Part shown: positions 1 to 8,906 of the stretch, piece by piece | Layout: the number at the start of each line of letters is the position of its first letter | Position numbering within the stretch: the first letter of the stretch is position 1 | From: Lachnospiraceae bacterium | GTDB taxonomy: Bacteria; Bacillota; Clostridia; Lachnospirales; Lachnospiraceae | DNA: 64,000 bases | Assembly (NCBI GenBank): GCA_013316825.1 | Contig: WSLY01000002.1 | Span: forward strand, 124,001 to 188,000 | Direction of reading: 5' to 3' | The notes under the pieces: generated by a model | Database searches by the model: none | What the model saw: the letters and a program-made list of their open reading frames with translations, nothing else | What the model was told of the DNA's origin: nothing | Program-made: the position numbers and the translations under genes

Positions 1-259
1 AATCCACCGTAATGCCATATGTTTCATGCAGGTATTTTAGTTTTCCCAGCACGGCATTGTCAAAAATACTGTCATATTTCTCCCTGTAAATATCCAGAAA
101 GATTTCAGTGGCATCATCCAGACTGATATGTGCCGTCCGCTTTACCTTATCCCTCCCCGGAAAGAGGAAAAGCGCGCAAACACCCGCTGCTGCCAAAAGA
201 ATGAGCAGGATTATGATTCCGATATGATTTTTATTTCTCCCAGCGCTACGTGTCCCCAA
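1..259 (-). CDS. Membrane-anchored protein, possibly deacetylase-like (partial, C-terminus off the left edge)
   Basis: The frame stays open from a TTG at 259 to the window edge (86 codons). The TTG has GGAG nine bases upstream and lies inside the last 49 bases of the Wzt-like gene, so the two are probably translationally coupled. A short basic N-terminus is followed by one hydrophobic segment (about residues 14-30, rich in I, L and A) and then an outside domain beginning with HISLDDATEIF. A His/Asp-rich opening followed by an SIF motif resembles extracellular proteins of Clostridia distantly related to the NodB polysaccharide deacetylase fold, but the rest of the domain is missing. The function is therefore tentative; a membrane-tethered exported domain is the safe part of the call. 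Confidence 0.55.
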   Translation of the reverse strand, partial: MGTRSAGRNKNHIGIIILLILLAAAGVCALFLFPGRDKVKRTAHISLDDATEIFLDIYREKYDSIFDNAVLGKLKYLHETYGITVD

Positions 260-1488
260 TATCTATGACTCCATTCCATCTTATGTGCATACTCTTTTGG
301 CGCCTTAATCTCAAAACAATAGGCATCCTTAACACCGTCGCAATTTCTAAAGGTTCCAAACTGATTGACTTCGTACAGAATAATACTCATCGTATACTTA
401 CCCGGTACAATATTTTCGCAGTTTATCTCAAAGCTTACCGATTCCTCCTGACCCTTATGGCTTACAAAAGCCTCCGGCGTCGTTATCATCGTTACCGGCG
501 TCCCATCCGCATACCGGATTATCGCCCGAATATACATATGAAGATCTGCCTGCTCGGTTTCATACCGCAGTCGAAAACGCGGCTTCGCGTTGATTTCAAA
601 AATACTGCTCTGCTGATTTAAAACCTCCAGCTCCTTCATAAAGGCTGCCCGCCCCGCATGTTCTTCCGCACGCTCCATCTTGGAAAGCTCCACTCTGACA
701 GGGGATTCCTTCACGGTGCCCATGTAGATACGAATTGCCTCCTCCACCTCCCCGTCAAAAATGACGCGTCCCTTATCCAGTACAATACACCTGCTGCAAA
801 GCTGCTGGATGGTGTTCATGTTGTGGCTCACATACAGGACGGTTCTGCCCTCCTTGTCCGCAACCTCCCCCATCTTGCCAAGACACTTTTCCTGAAACTT
901 CATATCCCCGACTGCCAGCACCTCGTCCATCACCAGAATTTCCGAATCCAAATGCGCCGCTACGGCAAAAGCCAGCTTCACATACATGCCCGAAGAATAC
1001 CTTTTCACGGGGGTGTCAATAAATTTCCTGCACTCCGAAAACTCGATAATATCCTCTATTTTCTTGTCTACTTCGTTTCTGCTCATTCCCAGAATGGCGC
1101 CGTTTAAATAAATGTTTTCCCGTCCCGTCAATTCTCCGTGAAATCCGGTTCCCACCTCAAGCATACTGGAGATTCTCCCCTTGATTTTCACTTCTCCCTC
1201 CGTGGGTGCGGTCACTCTGGAAAGTATCTTTAAGAGGGTGGACTTCCCCGCGCCGTTGGCGCCTATAATGCCTAAGGTTTCTCCTCTTTTCACCTCCATA
1301 TTGATGCCGTTTAACGCCCAGAATTCTTTGCCGCTCCCTGCCTGCTCGCCTATTTTGAGGTTCGGGTCCTCCTTCTTTCTGACGCGGGCCCACCAGCTCT
1401 GCAAGTCCTCCGTGAGCGTACCGCTGCCAATGAGTCCCAGCCTGTATCTCTTTCTCAGGTTTTCTATTTTAATCACTGTTTCCTGCAT
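211..1488 (-). CDS. wzt: Polysaccharide ABC transporter ATPase, Wzt/TagH type with C-terminal glycan-binding domain
   Basis: This 425-residue protein would power export of an undecaprenyl-linked glycan through the permease encoded just upstream. The nucleotide-binding domain shows Walker A GANGAGKST (76-84), signature YSSGM (164-168), Walker B ILVMDEV (184-190) and an SHN switch (221-223). Residues about 270-425 form an extra beta-rich domain of the Wzt_C kind, which in characterised Wzt proteins binds the modified end of the glycan chain and so sets export specificity. The ATG has AGAGG seven bases upstream. It follows the permease gene by 17 bases and overlaps the partial gene downstream. 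A teichoic-acid exporter ATPase (TagH) is the alternative. Confidence 0.9.
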   Translation of the reverse strand: MQETVIKIENLRKRYRLGLIGSGTLTEDLQSWWARVRKKEDPNLKIGEQAGSGKEFWALNGINMEVKRGETLGIIGANGAGKSTLLKILSRVTAPTEGEVKIKGRISSMLEVGTGFHGELTGRENIYLNGAILGMSRNEVDKKIEDIIEFSECRKFIDTPVKRYSSGMYVKLAFAVAAHLDSEILVMDEVLAVGDMKFQEKCLGKMGEVADKEGRTVLYVSHNMNTIQQLCSRCIVLDKGRVIFDGEVEEAIRIYMGTVKESPVRVELSKMERAEEHAGRAAFMKELEVLNQQSSIFEINAKPRFRLRYETEQADLHMYIRAIIRYADGTPVTMITTPEAFVSHKGQEESVSFEINCENIVPGKYTMSIILYEVNQFGTFRNCDGVKDAYCFEIKAPKEYAHKMEWSHRYWGHVALGEIKIISES

Positions 1489-1505
1489 ACTATACCTCTT
1501 TTACC

Positions 1506-2348
1506 CTAGACGGTATCCATAAAAGTCTTTTCGATTCTGCCGAACAATAAAACGCCGATTACAAGGACCACAAGCGTGGTAAGCCAGCTTATCCCCCATG
1601 AAAGCAGCGGCAGCTCTCCCGTACCCAGAAAAGCATAGCGGAACATGGTAATAATGGGGGATACCGGATTCAGCAGATAAAGAAAACGGTATTTTTCCGG
1701 AATCTGTGTAATGGAATACACCACCGGACTGGCATACATCCAAAGCTGCACGCCAAAAGCAACAAGAATGGTTAAATCCCTGTATTTGGTTGTCAGGGAA
1801 GAAACAATAATGCCAATCCCCATCCCCAGAAGCGCAAGCTGCAGCACCAGAAGCGGCGTGGCAAGCACCCAGATATTCCATGCGATTTTCACCCCTGTAA
1901 TCGTGTAATAAAGAAGTATTATCAGAAGCAGCACAAACTGCACCAGAAAATCCAAAAGTCCGGTCAGCACTGTGGAAACCGGCACTACCATCCTCGGAAA
2001 ATAGACCTTACCAAACACGCTTGCATTGTTGACAAAGGTGTTGGAGGTCTGGTTTACGCAGGCGGCAAAATAAGCCCAGACCACATTTCCCGCCATATAA
2101 AATGCCATATGCGGCGTACCGTCCGTGGAAAGTCCGGCAATATTGCCAAAGATAACCACAAAAATCAAGGTTGTCATAAGGGGACTGATAACCAGCCACA
2201 AAGGTCCTAATATCGTCTGCTTGTACTTTGTCACATAATTGCGCTTCACAAATAAAAATATTAGGTCTTTATAAGATAACAATTCCTTGATATTGATACT
2301 TCCCCATTTTGTATGAGGTTTCAGCACCGTAGTCCATTTTTCTTCCAT
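1506..2348 (-). CDS. wzm: Polysaccharide ABC transporter permease, Wzm/TagG type (ABC-2 family)
   Basis: Integral membrane half of the glycan exporter, 280 residues. A short cytoplasmic N-terminus carrying KRNYVTKYKQTILGPLW, typical of Wzm/TagG permeases, precedes about six hydrophobic segments. A longer frame is open upstream to 2546, but those 66 residues are basic, have no family counterpart and would overlap the preceding gene, so the ATG at 2348 is chosen. The start lies 55 bases after the GtrII-like gene. With the adjacent Wzt it forms a complete two-gene transporter. Confidence 0.9.
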   Translation of the reverse strand: MEEKWTTVLKPHTKWGSINIKELLSYKDLIFLFVKRNYVTKYKQTILGPLWLVISPLMTTLIFVVIFGNIAGLSTDGTPHMAFYMAGNVVWAYFAACVNQTSNTFVNNASVFGKVYFPRMVVPVSTVLTGLLDFLVQFVLLLIILLYYTITGVKIAWNIWVLATPLLVLQLALLGMGIGIIVSSLTTKYRDLTILVAFGVQLWMYASPVVYSITQIPEKYRFLYLLNPVSPIITMFRYAFLGTGELPLLSWGISWLTTLVVLVIGVLLFGRIEKTFMDTV

Positions 2349-2403
2349 CTCACCATTCCCTCTGCCCTGCGGCAATGCTGTTGTAACCAGTACGCAGATT
2401 TCT

Positions 2404-3909
2404 TTAATAAATTGCCCAGTACAGAGTGTCTCCTTCAAAGTGTAATTGCTCGGACGGATTGAATACCTCCCAGGACCCTGTCCCGAAATATTCTTCGTAT
2501 TGCCCTTCCTCCATCCAGCATACCTCGTAATCCTCCTGCGCCACATAGTTTAAAAACCGTGTCTGCGCCCAGTAATCATGCATAATTCTGTAATTATAAG
2601 TGGTATCATAGGAAAGATGCAGCATAGGAGAACAGTAAACGGGAGCAGGGCTTTTTCCTGCACAGACCGTCCGCACCGCAATACCGCTCCTTTCTTCATA
2701 TTCCTCGATTTCCGCCTGAATACACATTGCCTCGTTGAAATCAAGCGCCTGCCTGATATAACAGTCTAAAATGCAAGTCTCCGTGCAGAAGACAACCACC
2801 GCCGCAAAAAGACCGCAGAAGGCTTTCAAAAAACCGGTTATCTTCACGTACTCTCTTACAATATACAGCGCGCTGACAATAAGAGCGCTGACAGAAAAGA
2901 AAAGCGGCAGAATAGTCCTGGCAGGAAACGCCCTTGACATCATGACAAGCCCATAGGAGAAGGGCGCAAGGAACAAAATTCCCAGCATAACCGTCCAGAT
3001 AACCGCATACGCGGCAGCTTTCTTTTTTACGATAAGGACATACATCGCCATGCAGTACAAGACCGCCGCAAACACAAACAAAAATCTTTTGGGAAGCATC
3101 CCATGCATATTCCACAAAACGCCTATGGCAGACAGCAGTACGCTAACAGCCTTTTGCACAAGGCTTCCCGACAAAACTGCTTCCTTTCCCGGCGATGAAG
3201 TATTGCCGGACAACACCACAAGCTTCTGTAGAAGGATGCTGCATAGGGCTACAGCCGCCGTTGCAAGTACTGCGATAACCATTTGTTTTGCCATCTTTTT
3301 GGCGTCTTTTTCATGATTCTCTAAAAAGACTGTTAACAGCCACAAAATCAACACAATAAAGACATTAGTCTGGTATACGGAGGTCGCGCACAAAGCCAGA
3401 AACCATCCCAAAACGTGCTTCTTTTGGGTCAGCTTTTCGACCGCAAGGACTGCCAGCCAGATTCCCACCGCCCACTCAAAACTGCCGTACACATAGGTTT
3501 CCACCATAAACGGATTGAGAAAGCACAGCAAGATGCAGCCGTCCAGCAGGATTCTTTGTCCCTTTCCCCCAAAATAACCCGAAAGCATTCCGTGCATCTT
3601 TGTCCCGGTCCATGCATACAGCAAAATTCCCATAATCTGAATGACAAATACATTTTGATAATAGGAAATATGCAGCTTGCTTAAAAGATAAAAAAACCAC
3701 AGCATGATATAGGAAAAAAAGCGCCCTCCCGATACGGCAACATGAATATCCGGCAGGGGCACTACCCCTCCCAGTGAGGCAACGGGTATATAATCGCTTG
3801 TAATATAAAAATGCATAAACATCATATATGCCAGAAACAGGATACCTGCGTATACCATCCACCTTATCAGTCTGTCCCTGCGTCCGGCAAAAAACTCTTT
3901 TACAAACAT
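2404..3909 (-). CDS. GtrII-like polytopic membrane glycosyltransferase
   Basis: A 501-residue multi-pass membrane protein with about ten hydrophobic segments. The first outside loop holds ITSDYIP and a GGRFFSY motif, and a middle segment contains ATSVYQTNVF. This matches the general plan of GtrII-like (GT-C fold) enzymes, which use an undecaprenyl-phosphate-linked sugar to decorate glycan outside the membrane. The Und-P-sugar synthase-like GT2 two genes upstream would supply the donor. GAGG lies six bases before the ATG. Sugar specificity cannot be read. Confidence 0.65.
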   Translation of the reverse strand: MFVKEFFAGRRDRLIRWMVYAGILFLAYMMFMHFYITSDYIPVASLGGVVPLPDIHVAVSGGRFFSYIMLWFFYLLSKLHISYYQNVFVIQIMGILLYAWTGTKMHGMLSGYFGGKGQRILLDGCILLCFLNPFMVETYVYGSFEWAVGIWLAVLAVEKLTQKKHVLGWFLALCATSVYQTNVFIVLILWLLTVFLENHEKDAKKMAKQMVIAVLATAAVALCSILLQKLVVLSGNTSSPGKEAVLSGSLVQKAVSVLLSAIGVLWNMHGMLPKRFLFVFAAVLYCMAMYVLIVKKKAAAYAVIWTVMLGILFLAPFSYGLVMMSRAFPARTILPLFFSVSALIVSALYIVREYVKITGFLKAFCGLFAAVVVFCTETCILDCYIRQALDFNEAMCIQAEIEEYEERSGIAVRTVCAGKSPAPVYCSPMLHLSYDTTYNYRIMHDYWAQTRFLNYVAQEDYEVCWMEEGQYEEYFGTGSWEVFNPSEQLHFEGDTLYWAIY

Positions 3910-3917
3910 TTTTCACC

Positions 3918-4661
3918 TCAACCCTTAAAATAAGGCGTTTCAAAAAACCTGTTATCCAACACTTCGATATACGCCCCCTCCCTATCTGTCCGACGCATAT
4001 AGAAAAACAATGCCACGCCGCTCTTGGGAAAGCATTTACATAAAATCTTGCTGATGCGGGGCGGAAAGGGATAAAAGTTGGAAGCTTTATACGCAAGAAT
4101 TTCAAAAAATCCATCCAATTCTGCAAAGGATTTGAAGCCCGGGTAAGTAAATCCCCTGACATGCGGCCCCACCACGTCAATGCAGGGAGGCTGCATCCCC
4201 AATAGCAGCATAATGCGGTTGTGGAAAGAAGCAAGATTTGGGATGCCGACGATAAAGCATCCGCCCGGCTTCAGCACGCGGGAAACTTCAGAAAAAATCC
4301 AGAATATCTCCTTGGTATGTTCGATAATCTGGTTTGCTATCACAATGTCAAGTTCTCCGTCTTTAAAGGGAAGCACCCCCTTCTCAATATCCATATCAAT
4401 TACCGTAACGCCTTTTTTACGCAGCTTCTCACAGTTGGGCGCATAAGCTTCCACCCCGTACAGCTTTACGCTTTTATACTTTCTCTTTAATATCTTTGCG
4501 GCATTACTTAAATCGATTCCCGGGCCGGCGCCCAAATCCAGCACCTTTACCTCTGTTCCCGCAGCCGGAGCTTTTGCGACAAATTCCCTGATAATATCCC
4601 GACCGTATCTCAAATCTGCATTTTTTTGAATCTTTTTTGCAAAATAATCCACAATCCCCAT
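3918..4661 (-). CDS. Class I SAM-dependent methyltransferase
   Basis: A 247-residue soluble protein with a Rossmann methyltransferase core. Motif I is VLDLGAGPGID (about 40-50), an acidic DMDIEKG loop follows, motif IV is DIVIANQIIEH and a post-motif is LKPGGCFIVGIP. This is the Methyltransf_11 pattern found in many glycan clusters, where such enzymes O-methylate a sugar or cap a chain. A GGAGGAA site lies nine bases before the ATG. It sits between the GtrB-like GT2 (4 bases away) and the GtrII-like gene (8 bases), so it probably acts in the same decoration module. A non-sugar substrate is possible. Confidence 0.8.
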   Translation of the reverse strand: MGIVDYFAKKIQKNADLRYGRDIIREFVAKAPAAGTEVKVLDLGAGPGIDLSNAAKILKRKYKSVKLYGVEAYAPNCEKLRKKGVTVIDMDIEKGVLPFKDGELDIVIANQIIEHTKEIFWIFSEVSRVLKPGGCFIVGIPNLASFHNRIMLLLGMQPPCIDVVGPHVRGFTYPGFKSFAELDGFFEILAYKASNFYPFPPRISKILCKCFPKSGVALFFYMRRTDREGAYIEVLDNRFFETPYFKG

Positions 4662-4665
4662 ACGT

Positions 4666-5637
4666 TTATTCCTCCGAGTCTTCCTTGCCTTCTTCCTTAT
4701 CTATATTGGACTCTCTCTCAAAATAAATCGGGCGCCTCTTGACCTCCATATAAATCCTTGCCAGATATTCCCCAATCATTCCCAATATCGTAATGATTAC
4801 GCCGCCCAAAAACAGCATCAGAATCATAATGCTTGCATAGCCCGTCCGATTGTCTCCTCCGCTGTTGATGGCGCCTATTAAAATATAAATTGCGCCTGCA
4901 ATGGAAGCTAAAACCGTCAGGATTCCAACATAGACAACGCCCCTTAGCGGGGTGGTGGCAAATGAAATAAAACCGCTGTAAGCATAGCGCAGCAGGCCCC
5001 AAAAACTCCACTTGGACTTTCCTCCAGCCCTTTCTACATTTTTGTATTCAATCCACTTGTTTTTGTATCCTGCCCATGCGTACAGTCCCTTTGTAAAGCG
5101 TTCATATTCAGGCATGGATACCACGGCCTCCACCACCTTCCGCTTCATCAGACGGTAATCCGTACTTCCGGGCACCAATTCAATCGCCGTCACCTTGCTA
5201 ATCAGACGGTAAAACGTCTTGGAAAACGCACTTCTGACAGGAGGCTCTCCTTTTCTGGAAATTCGTCTGGCAGAGGCGCAGTCATACCCCTCTTTTTCAA
5301 TCGCCTCCAGCATGTCCGCCAACAGCTCCGGCGGATGCTGCAAATCCGCATCCATGATAGTCACATAGTCACCCGTACTTTTGGAAAGACCGGCATAAAT
5401 AGCCGCTTCCTTTCCAAAATTTCTGGAAAAAGACAGATACTGTACCCGTCCTTTTTCGGCTGTTTTTACCAATTTTTTGATTTCGTCAAGCGTCCCGTCC
5501 TTGCTGCCATCGTCTATATATGTAATAATAAACCGATGCTCTTTCAGGTTCTCAAACACTTCACATACCCTTGCATAGAACAAGGCTATGCACTCTTCTT
5601 CATTGTAACAGGGTACAATCATTTCCACCGTCTTCAT
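4666..5637 (-). CDS. GT2 undecaprenyl-phosphate sugar synthase, GtrB/DPM1-like
   Basis: A 323-residue inverting GT-A glycosyltransferase with two C-terminal membrane helices. It opens with VEMIVPCYNEEECI, has the nucleotide-binding YIDDGSKDGT and the metal-binding MDADLQHPPE, then hydrophobic spans near residues 232-255 and 268-290 and a basic/acidic tail. This layout is shared by GtrB, ArnC and dolichol-phosphate mannose synthases, which load a sugar on a polyprenyl phosphate. It lies in the same transcription unit as the GtrII-like membrane transferase, the usual partner. Donor sugar unknown. Confidence 0.85.
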   Translation of the reverse strand: MKTVEMIVPCYNEEECIALFYARVCEVFENLKEHRFIITYIDDGSKDGTLDEIKKLVKTAEKGRVQYLSFSRNFGKEAAIYAGLSKSTGDYVTIMDADLQHPPELLADMLEAIEKEGYDCASARRISRKGEPPVRSAFSKTFYRLISKVTAIELVPGSTDYRLMKRKVVEAVVSMPEYERFTKGLYAWAGYKNKWIEYKNVERAGGKSKWSFWGLLRYAYSGFISFATTPLRGVVYVGILTVLASIAGAIYILIGAINSGGDNRTGYASIMILMLFLGGVIITILGMIGEYLARIYMEVKRRPIYFERESNIDKEEGKEDSEE

Positions 5638-5653
5638 GTATCGCCCTCAATCC

Positions 5654-6436
5654 TCAGCCCTTCAGCCGCTGAAAGAAATTCTGCACCTTTACGATAAAGG
5701 TAGGGTTTAAACCCAGAATTCCGCCTTTTAAGTAAATCCATGCCAGTTCAAAACTGCTCATTGGTTTCCGTTTTTTAAAGTCAAGCCGGATATTGTTTCT
5801 CTGGCACAGCCTGATGCCATTGTCCATCCACTTTCCCCTGCGCACGCCCTCTTCATACGGAAAGGTATAATTCCTTGCAGCAAGCAGCGGATATGCATAA
5901 TCCTTTACCTCCAGCGAACCCTTTCTTTCAAAATCCCATGCGGACCAGTCCTCTTTTATATTTTTTTTCAGAAAATCCACATTCCATATGCCCACCTGCG
6001 TGGAAAAAGAATATGCTGTCCCCGGCGTGTAACAGTTGAGCTCCCTGTCTCCTTCAAATACCTTTGACGGTATTGTAGGAGATTCCGCCAGCCGCAGGTT
6101 GGCAGCATGATGCTTTCTCGCCTTTTCCACATAATAGGCAATGTCCTCATTTTGGATATAGTCGCACAAAAGATAATCATCCATCCACAGCATGATATAC
6201 TCCGTGCCCGCACATTCTATGCCCGCCATTATCATGTCATGCCAGTTGCTGTCGCAGACCACGATATCGTCAAAATCATACGCTTCCCCTTTGCCGTTGT
6301 ATTTATCCGTCAATAAAATCAGCCTGTATGGGCAGTTCTGCCAGTATTTCCGAAATAACTTCAAAAATATACGCCACATGTCCCTGTTCTTCCAGCAGGA
6401 ATACACCAATATCGCCATATCTGCGTTTTTTTTCAT
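5654..6436 (-). CDS. Putative glycosyltransferase (GT-A-like, unclassified)
   Basis: A 260-residue soluble protein. It begins with NADMAILVYSCWKNRDMW and has YRLILLTDKYNG and then MLWMDDYLL, a two-aspartate motif at the place where GT-A enzymes hold a metal-binding DxD. It resembles uncharacterised capsule-cluster glycosyltransferases of Firmicutes. An upstream in-frame ATG at 6448 exists, but GGAGG lies within that start and six bases before the ATG at 6436, so 6436 is chosen. It is the first gene after the promoter at 6499-6527. Donor and acceptor are unknown. Confidence 0.55.
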   Translation of the reverse strand: MKKNADMAILVYSCWKNRDMWRIFLKLFRKYWQNCPYRLILLTDKYNGKGEAYDFDDIVVCDSNWHDMIMAGIECAGTEYIMLWMDDYLLCDYIQNEDIAYYVEKARKHHAANLRLAESPTIPSKVFEGDRELNCYTPGTAYSFSTQVGIWNVDFLKKNIKEDWSAWDFERKGSLEVKDYAYPLLAARNYTFPYEEGVRRGKWMDNGIRLCQRNNIRLDFKKRKPMSSFELAWIYLKGGILGLNPTFIVKVQNFFQRLKG

Positions 6437-6498
6437 TTTTGCCTCCATGGGTCAAGCGAACACGCCTGCATATCCGCTTTGACGCTTTTCTTCCCAAC

Positions 6499-6527
6499 AT
6501 TATAGCATCCACATCATGAGAAGACAA
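6499..6527 (-). promoter_or_regulatory. Sigma-A-like promoter for the 6436-to-1 transcription unit
   Basis: On the minus strand: -35 TTGTCT (6522-6527), a 17-base spacer, an extended TGC and a perfect -10 TATAAT (6499-6504). The expected start near 6492 gives a leader of about 56 bases before 6436. It fills the 99-base gap after the flippase gene and would drive the glycosyltransferases, methyltransferase and ABC exporter. Confidence 0.75.
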
Positions 6528-6535
6528 ATAAAACC

Positions 6536-7840
6536 TCACTCTGTTCTGACATCCTCCGGCTTCCTCCCCTGCCGGTAGATATATAGCAGATTGCAGAATA
6601 CGGCTGCCCACATCACCAAAGCCAGAAACCATATCAGCAAAAGCAAGGATTCTTTCCATATCATGCCTCCCGCTATGGCAAGCGCACCGCCAAGAAACAT
6701 GGAAGCAGTAATATAAGTCGTGCTATTCTTTGCCATGCCGTAGTTTGCTAACAGGTTCAGGATACCGATGGGCAGCACATATGCCGTTATAGGAACCAAA
6801 TACTGCCTGCACATAAGAAACTCTTTTCCCAAAAGCAATTTTATGCATAAATCCGAAAACAACATCAAAAAGAATACCGCCGCAATACTCAATATGACAT
6901 TATAAACAAGCACTTTCTTTAATAATTGCCGATTTTTCTTCTCCTCTCCCGCGCTGCCGGCAACCATCGGGAACAGTACGATAACAAACGTGTTCGTCAA
7001 ATACGTGATGCTGTATCCCAGCATACGGGCACCGGAATACAGACCCGCTTCCGCATTAAAATTATGCTTTACCATCAGTACGTCGATGTTGGAGATAAGA
7101 ATCACACCGGCATTTGCCACAATCAGCTTCAGGATATACAATCCCATTTCCCTTTTATCAAACGCCGCCTTTTCCCTTTTATGCTTTCCCAACACTTTTT
7201 TTATCAAAAAAATACCCACAATATAGGAAAACAGCGTACCAAAGAGCCAGACGGCTAAAATGCCGGCAATCTTTCTTTGAAACAATAGCGAAGCGGCAAT
7301 GGCTGCGATTTTAAAAACAGGGCCTATCAGCCCGAACACCCCGTACAAAACAAACGCCTTACTTCCCTGAAGCCCGCCCGTAAAAACTGCGGAAAACAGT
7401 GTAACCGCCGCAAGCGCCACCGCAAGTATGATAACCATGGAATCTTCTATATGAAGCCACTTCCCTATCGCCTCATGCGCCGCCGCCATGATACCGCTGA
7501 ATAAAAGCGCCAGTATGCCCAGTACCTTTATCATTCCGAAAAAAAAGCTCTTGATTTTCCCTATCTCATGCTGTGCATGCAGTACAGCCGTATACTTTGC
7601 TATCAGGCAGCTCGATACCGTGGTCGGCAGCACAAGGATATTAAACAGCGCCATAACAGCGTTTAAGTCCGCAAACAATCCGGTATCCTGCAGCAGGTGC
7701 CCCGCCAGCGACTGAAACAAAACGCCCAGTACATTGGCGCACATTGTCAGCGCCAGCACAATCATACTGTTCGCCTCTAAAGAATCCGTTTTCCTTTTTT
7801 GCTTAAAAGCTTCCTGTCTGTCGCTCAATTTCCCGTCCAT
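6536..7840 (-). CDS. wzx: Wzx-like oligosaccharide flippase (MOP/MATE superfamily)
   Basis: About 434 residues with twelve or more hydrophobic segments and short basic loops. The first span (SMIVLALTMCANVLGVLF) starts near residue 25, and the middle of the protein has a repeat of the same topology, as in polysaccharide flippases. It is the only flippase candidate in the window and would move the lipid-linked repeat unit across the membrane for the Wzy-like protein at 38889-41255. In-frame starts at 7840, 7870 and 7891 are possible; 7840 begins one base after the preceding stop and keeps a normal short N-terminus. AGGAG lies too close (2 bases) to the 7870 ATG. Confidence 0.75.
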   Translation of the reverse strand: MDGKLSDRQEAFKQKRKTDSLEANSMIVLALTMCANVLGVLFQSLAGHLLQDTGLFADLNAVMALFNILVLPTTVSSCLIAKYTAVLHAQHEIGKIKSFFFGMIKVLGILALLFSGIMAAAHEAIGKWLHIEDSMVIILAVALAAVTLFSAVFTGGLQGSKAFVLYGVFGLIGPVFKIAAIAASLLFQRKIAGILAVWLFGTLFSYIVGIFLIKKVLGKHKREKAAFDKREMGLYILKLIVANAGVILISNIDVLMVKHNFNAEAGLYSGARMLGYSITYLTNTFVIVLFPMVAGSAGEEKKNRQLLKKVLVYNVILSIAAVFFLMLFSDLCIKLLLGKEFLMCRQYLVPITAYVLPIGILNLLANYGMAKNSTTYITASMFLGGALAIAGGMIWKESLLLLIWFLALVMWAAVFCNLLYIYRQGRKPEDVRTE

Positions 7841-7841
7841 T

Positions 7842-8906
7842 TTACCTGTCAATCTTCTCTTTTCCGTCATAACTCCTAAATCTTGGCACAATGCCCATCA
7901 GCTTCAGCCCCATCTGCAGGGCTATCTGCAATACGACATAAAGGCACAATACCGGATGCAATAAATAAACAACATTTTTCCGTGAAACGGCAAGACCGAT
8001 TCCATGTAACAGGGATATGGGAAAGCATACTGCATACGGAACAAACAAGTATTTCCGGAGGGCAGCGTTTTTCTGATACTTCTGCCTTCCGGAAAAGCCC
8101 ATCTCGGACTTCTCCGGAAAATGTACGTTGTTGCATATGCGCCACTTTAGCTTTGGCAGGTATGCCTTTAAAGAATCCACGCTGTAATGCAAAAGCGGGT
8201 CTTTCTTGCTCACGATTACCCTTGTTTTTCCCTGTTCCAGCATAATATAAAAAAGCTGCACCAAATCCATGGGATTCGTCAGAATATTCGTCGTCTCCCT
8301 AAAATACTCTATATCGATTATCGTTCCGAGGCAGCAAAGCTCCATAATAATGTCCTTCTGCATCCTTGCAAACGATATGACAAAATACTCTTTTTTCTCC
8401 TCCACCAAATCAAAATTTTTCTTCAGCATTTTCCCGAAAAACCTTGCATCCTTCGTGGAGTTGTACACAAAGAGCGAAAACGGGTCCCCAAAATCATTTA
8501 AGTACTGATTCAGCAAGGGATAACTGCGGGGCCTCTTATAACCGCTGCAGAAGGCAGTTTTACATTCCGGATGCTTTTGCATGGCTTCTATTCTTGTCTT
8601 GATGCTGTCTTTGTTCACAAGCACTTCATCATGGTCTAAAAAAAGCAGATATTTCCCCTTTGCATTCTGTACGCCCAAAAGCTTGGCGTGAACCGGTTCT
8701 GTTTTGGGATTGTCGATGATACGGCATCCGTACTTTGCTGCCAGTTCCTTTGTCCTGTCCGTGGAGCCGCCGTCCACAGTGAGTATTTCCAGTTCTTCCT
8801 GCGGAAAAGACTGCCGGCGTACTGCCTGCAGAACCTTGGGAAGAATTTTCTCTGAATTATATGTTGCGATTATAATTGAAACCGTTACCTGCTTTTTATT
8901 TTCCAT
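7842..8906 (-). CDS. Glycosyltransferase family 2
   Basis: A 354-residue GT-A protein. Features are VSIIIATYNSEKILP at the N-terminus, TVDGGSTDRTKE as the UDP-binding loop and LFLDHDEVL as the DxD-like site. The C-terminal third contains hydrophobic stretches (about 295-345), suggesting membrane association. It overlaps the 2-epimerase gene upstream by 11 bases and the flippase starts right after it, so it is translationally coupled within the promoter-10058 unit. Linkage unknown. Confidence 0.85.
   Translation of the reverse strand: MENKKQVTVSIIIATYNSEKILPKVLQAVRRQSFPQEELEILTVDGGSTDRTKELAAKYGCRIIDNPKTEPVHAKLLGVQNAKGKYLLFLDHDEVLVNKDSIKTRIEAMQKHPECKTAFCSGYKRPRSYPLLNQYLNDFGDPFSLFVYNSTKDARFFGKMLKKNFDLVEEKKEYFVISFARMQKDIIMELCCLGTIIDIEYFRETTNILTNPMDLVQLFYIMLEQGKTRVIVSKKDPLLHYSVDSLKAYLPKLKWRICNNVHFPEKSEMGFSGRQKYQKNAALRKYLFVPYAVCFPISLLHGIGLAVSRKNVVYLLHPVLCLYVVLQIALQMGLKLMGIVPRFRSYDGKEKIDR

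Noticed and set aside
2349..2546. N-terminal extension of the ABC permease.
   Set aside because: The extra residues are basic, lack family similarity and would overlap the GtrII-like gene; the ATG at 2348 gives the normal permease length.
3476..4234. A 252-codon minus-strand frame overlapping two genes.
   Set aside because: It is out of frame with the methyltransferase and GtrII-like genes, both of which have clear motifs and ribosome binding sites.
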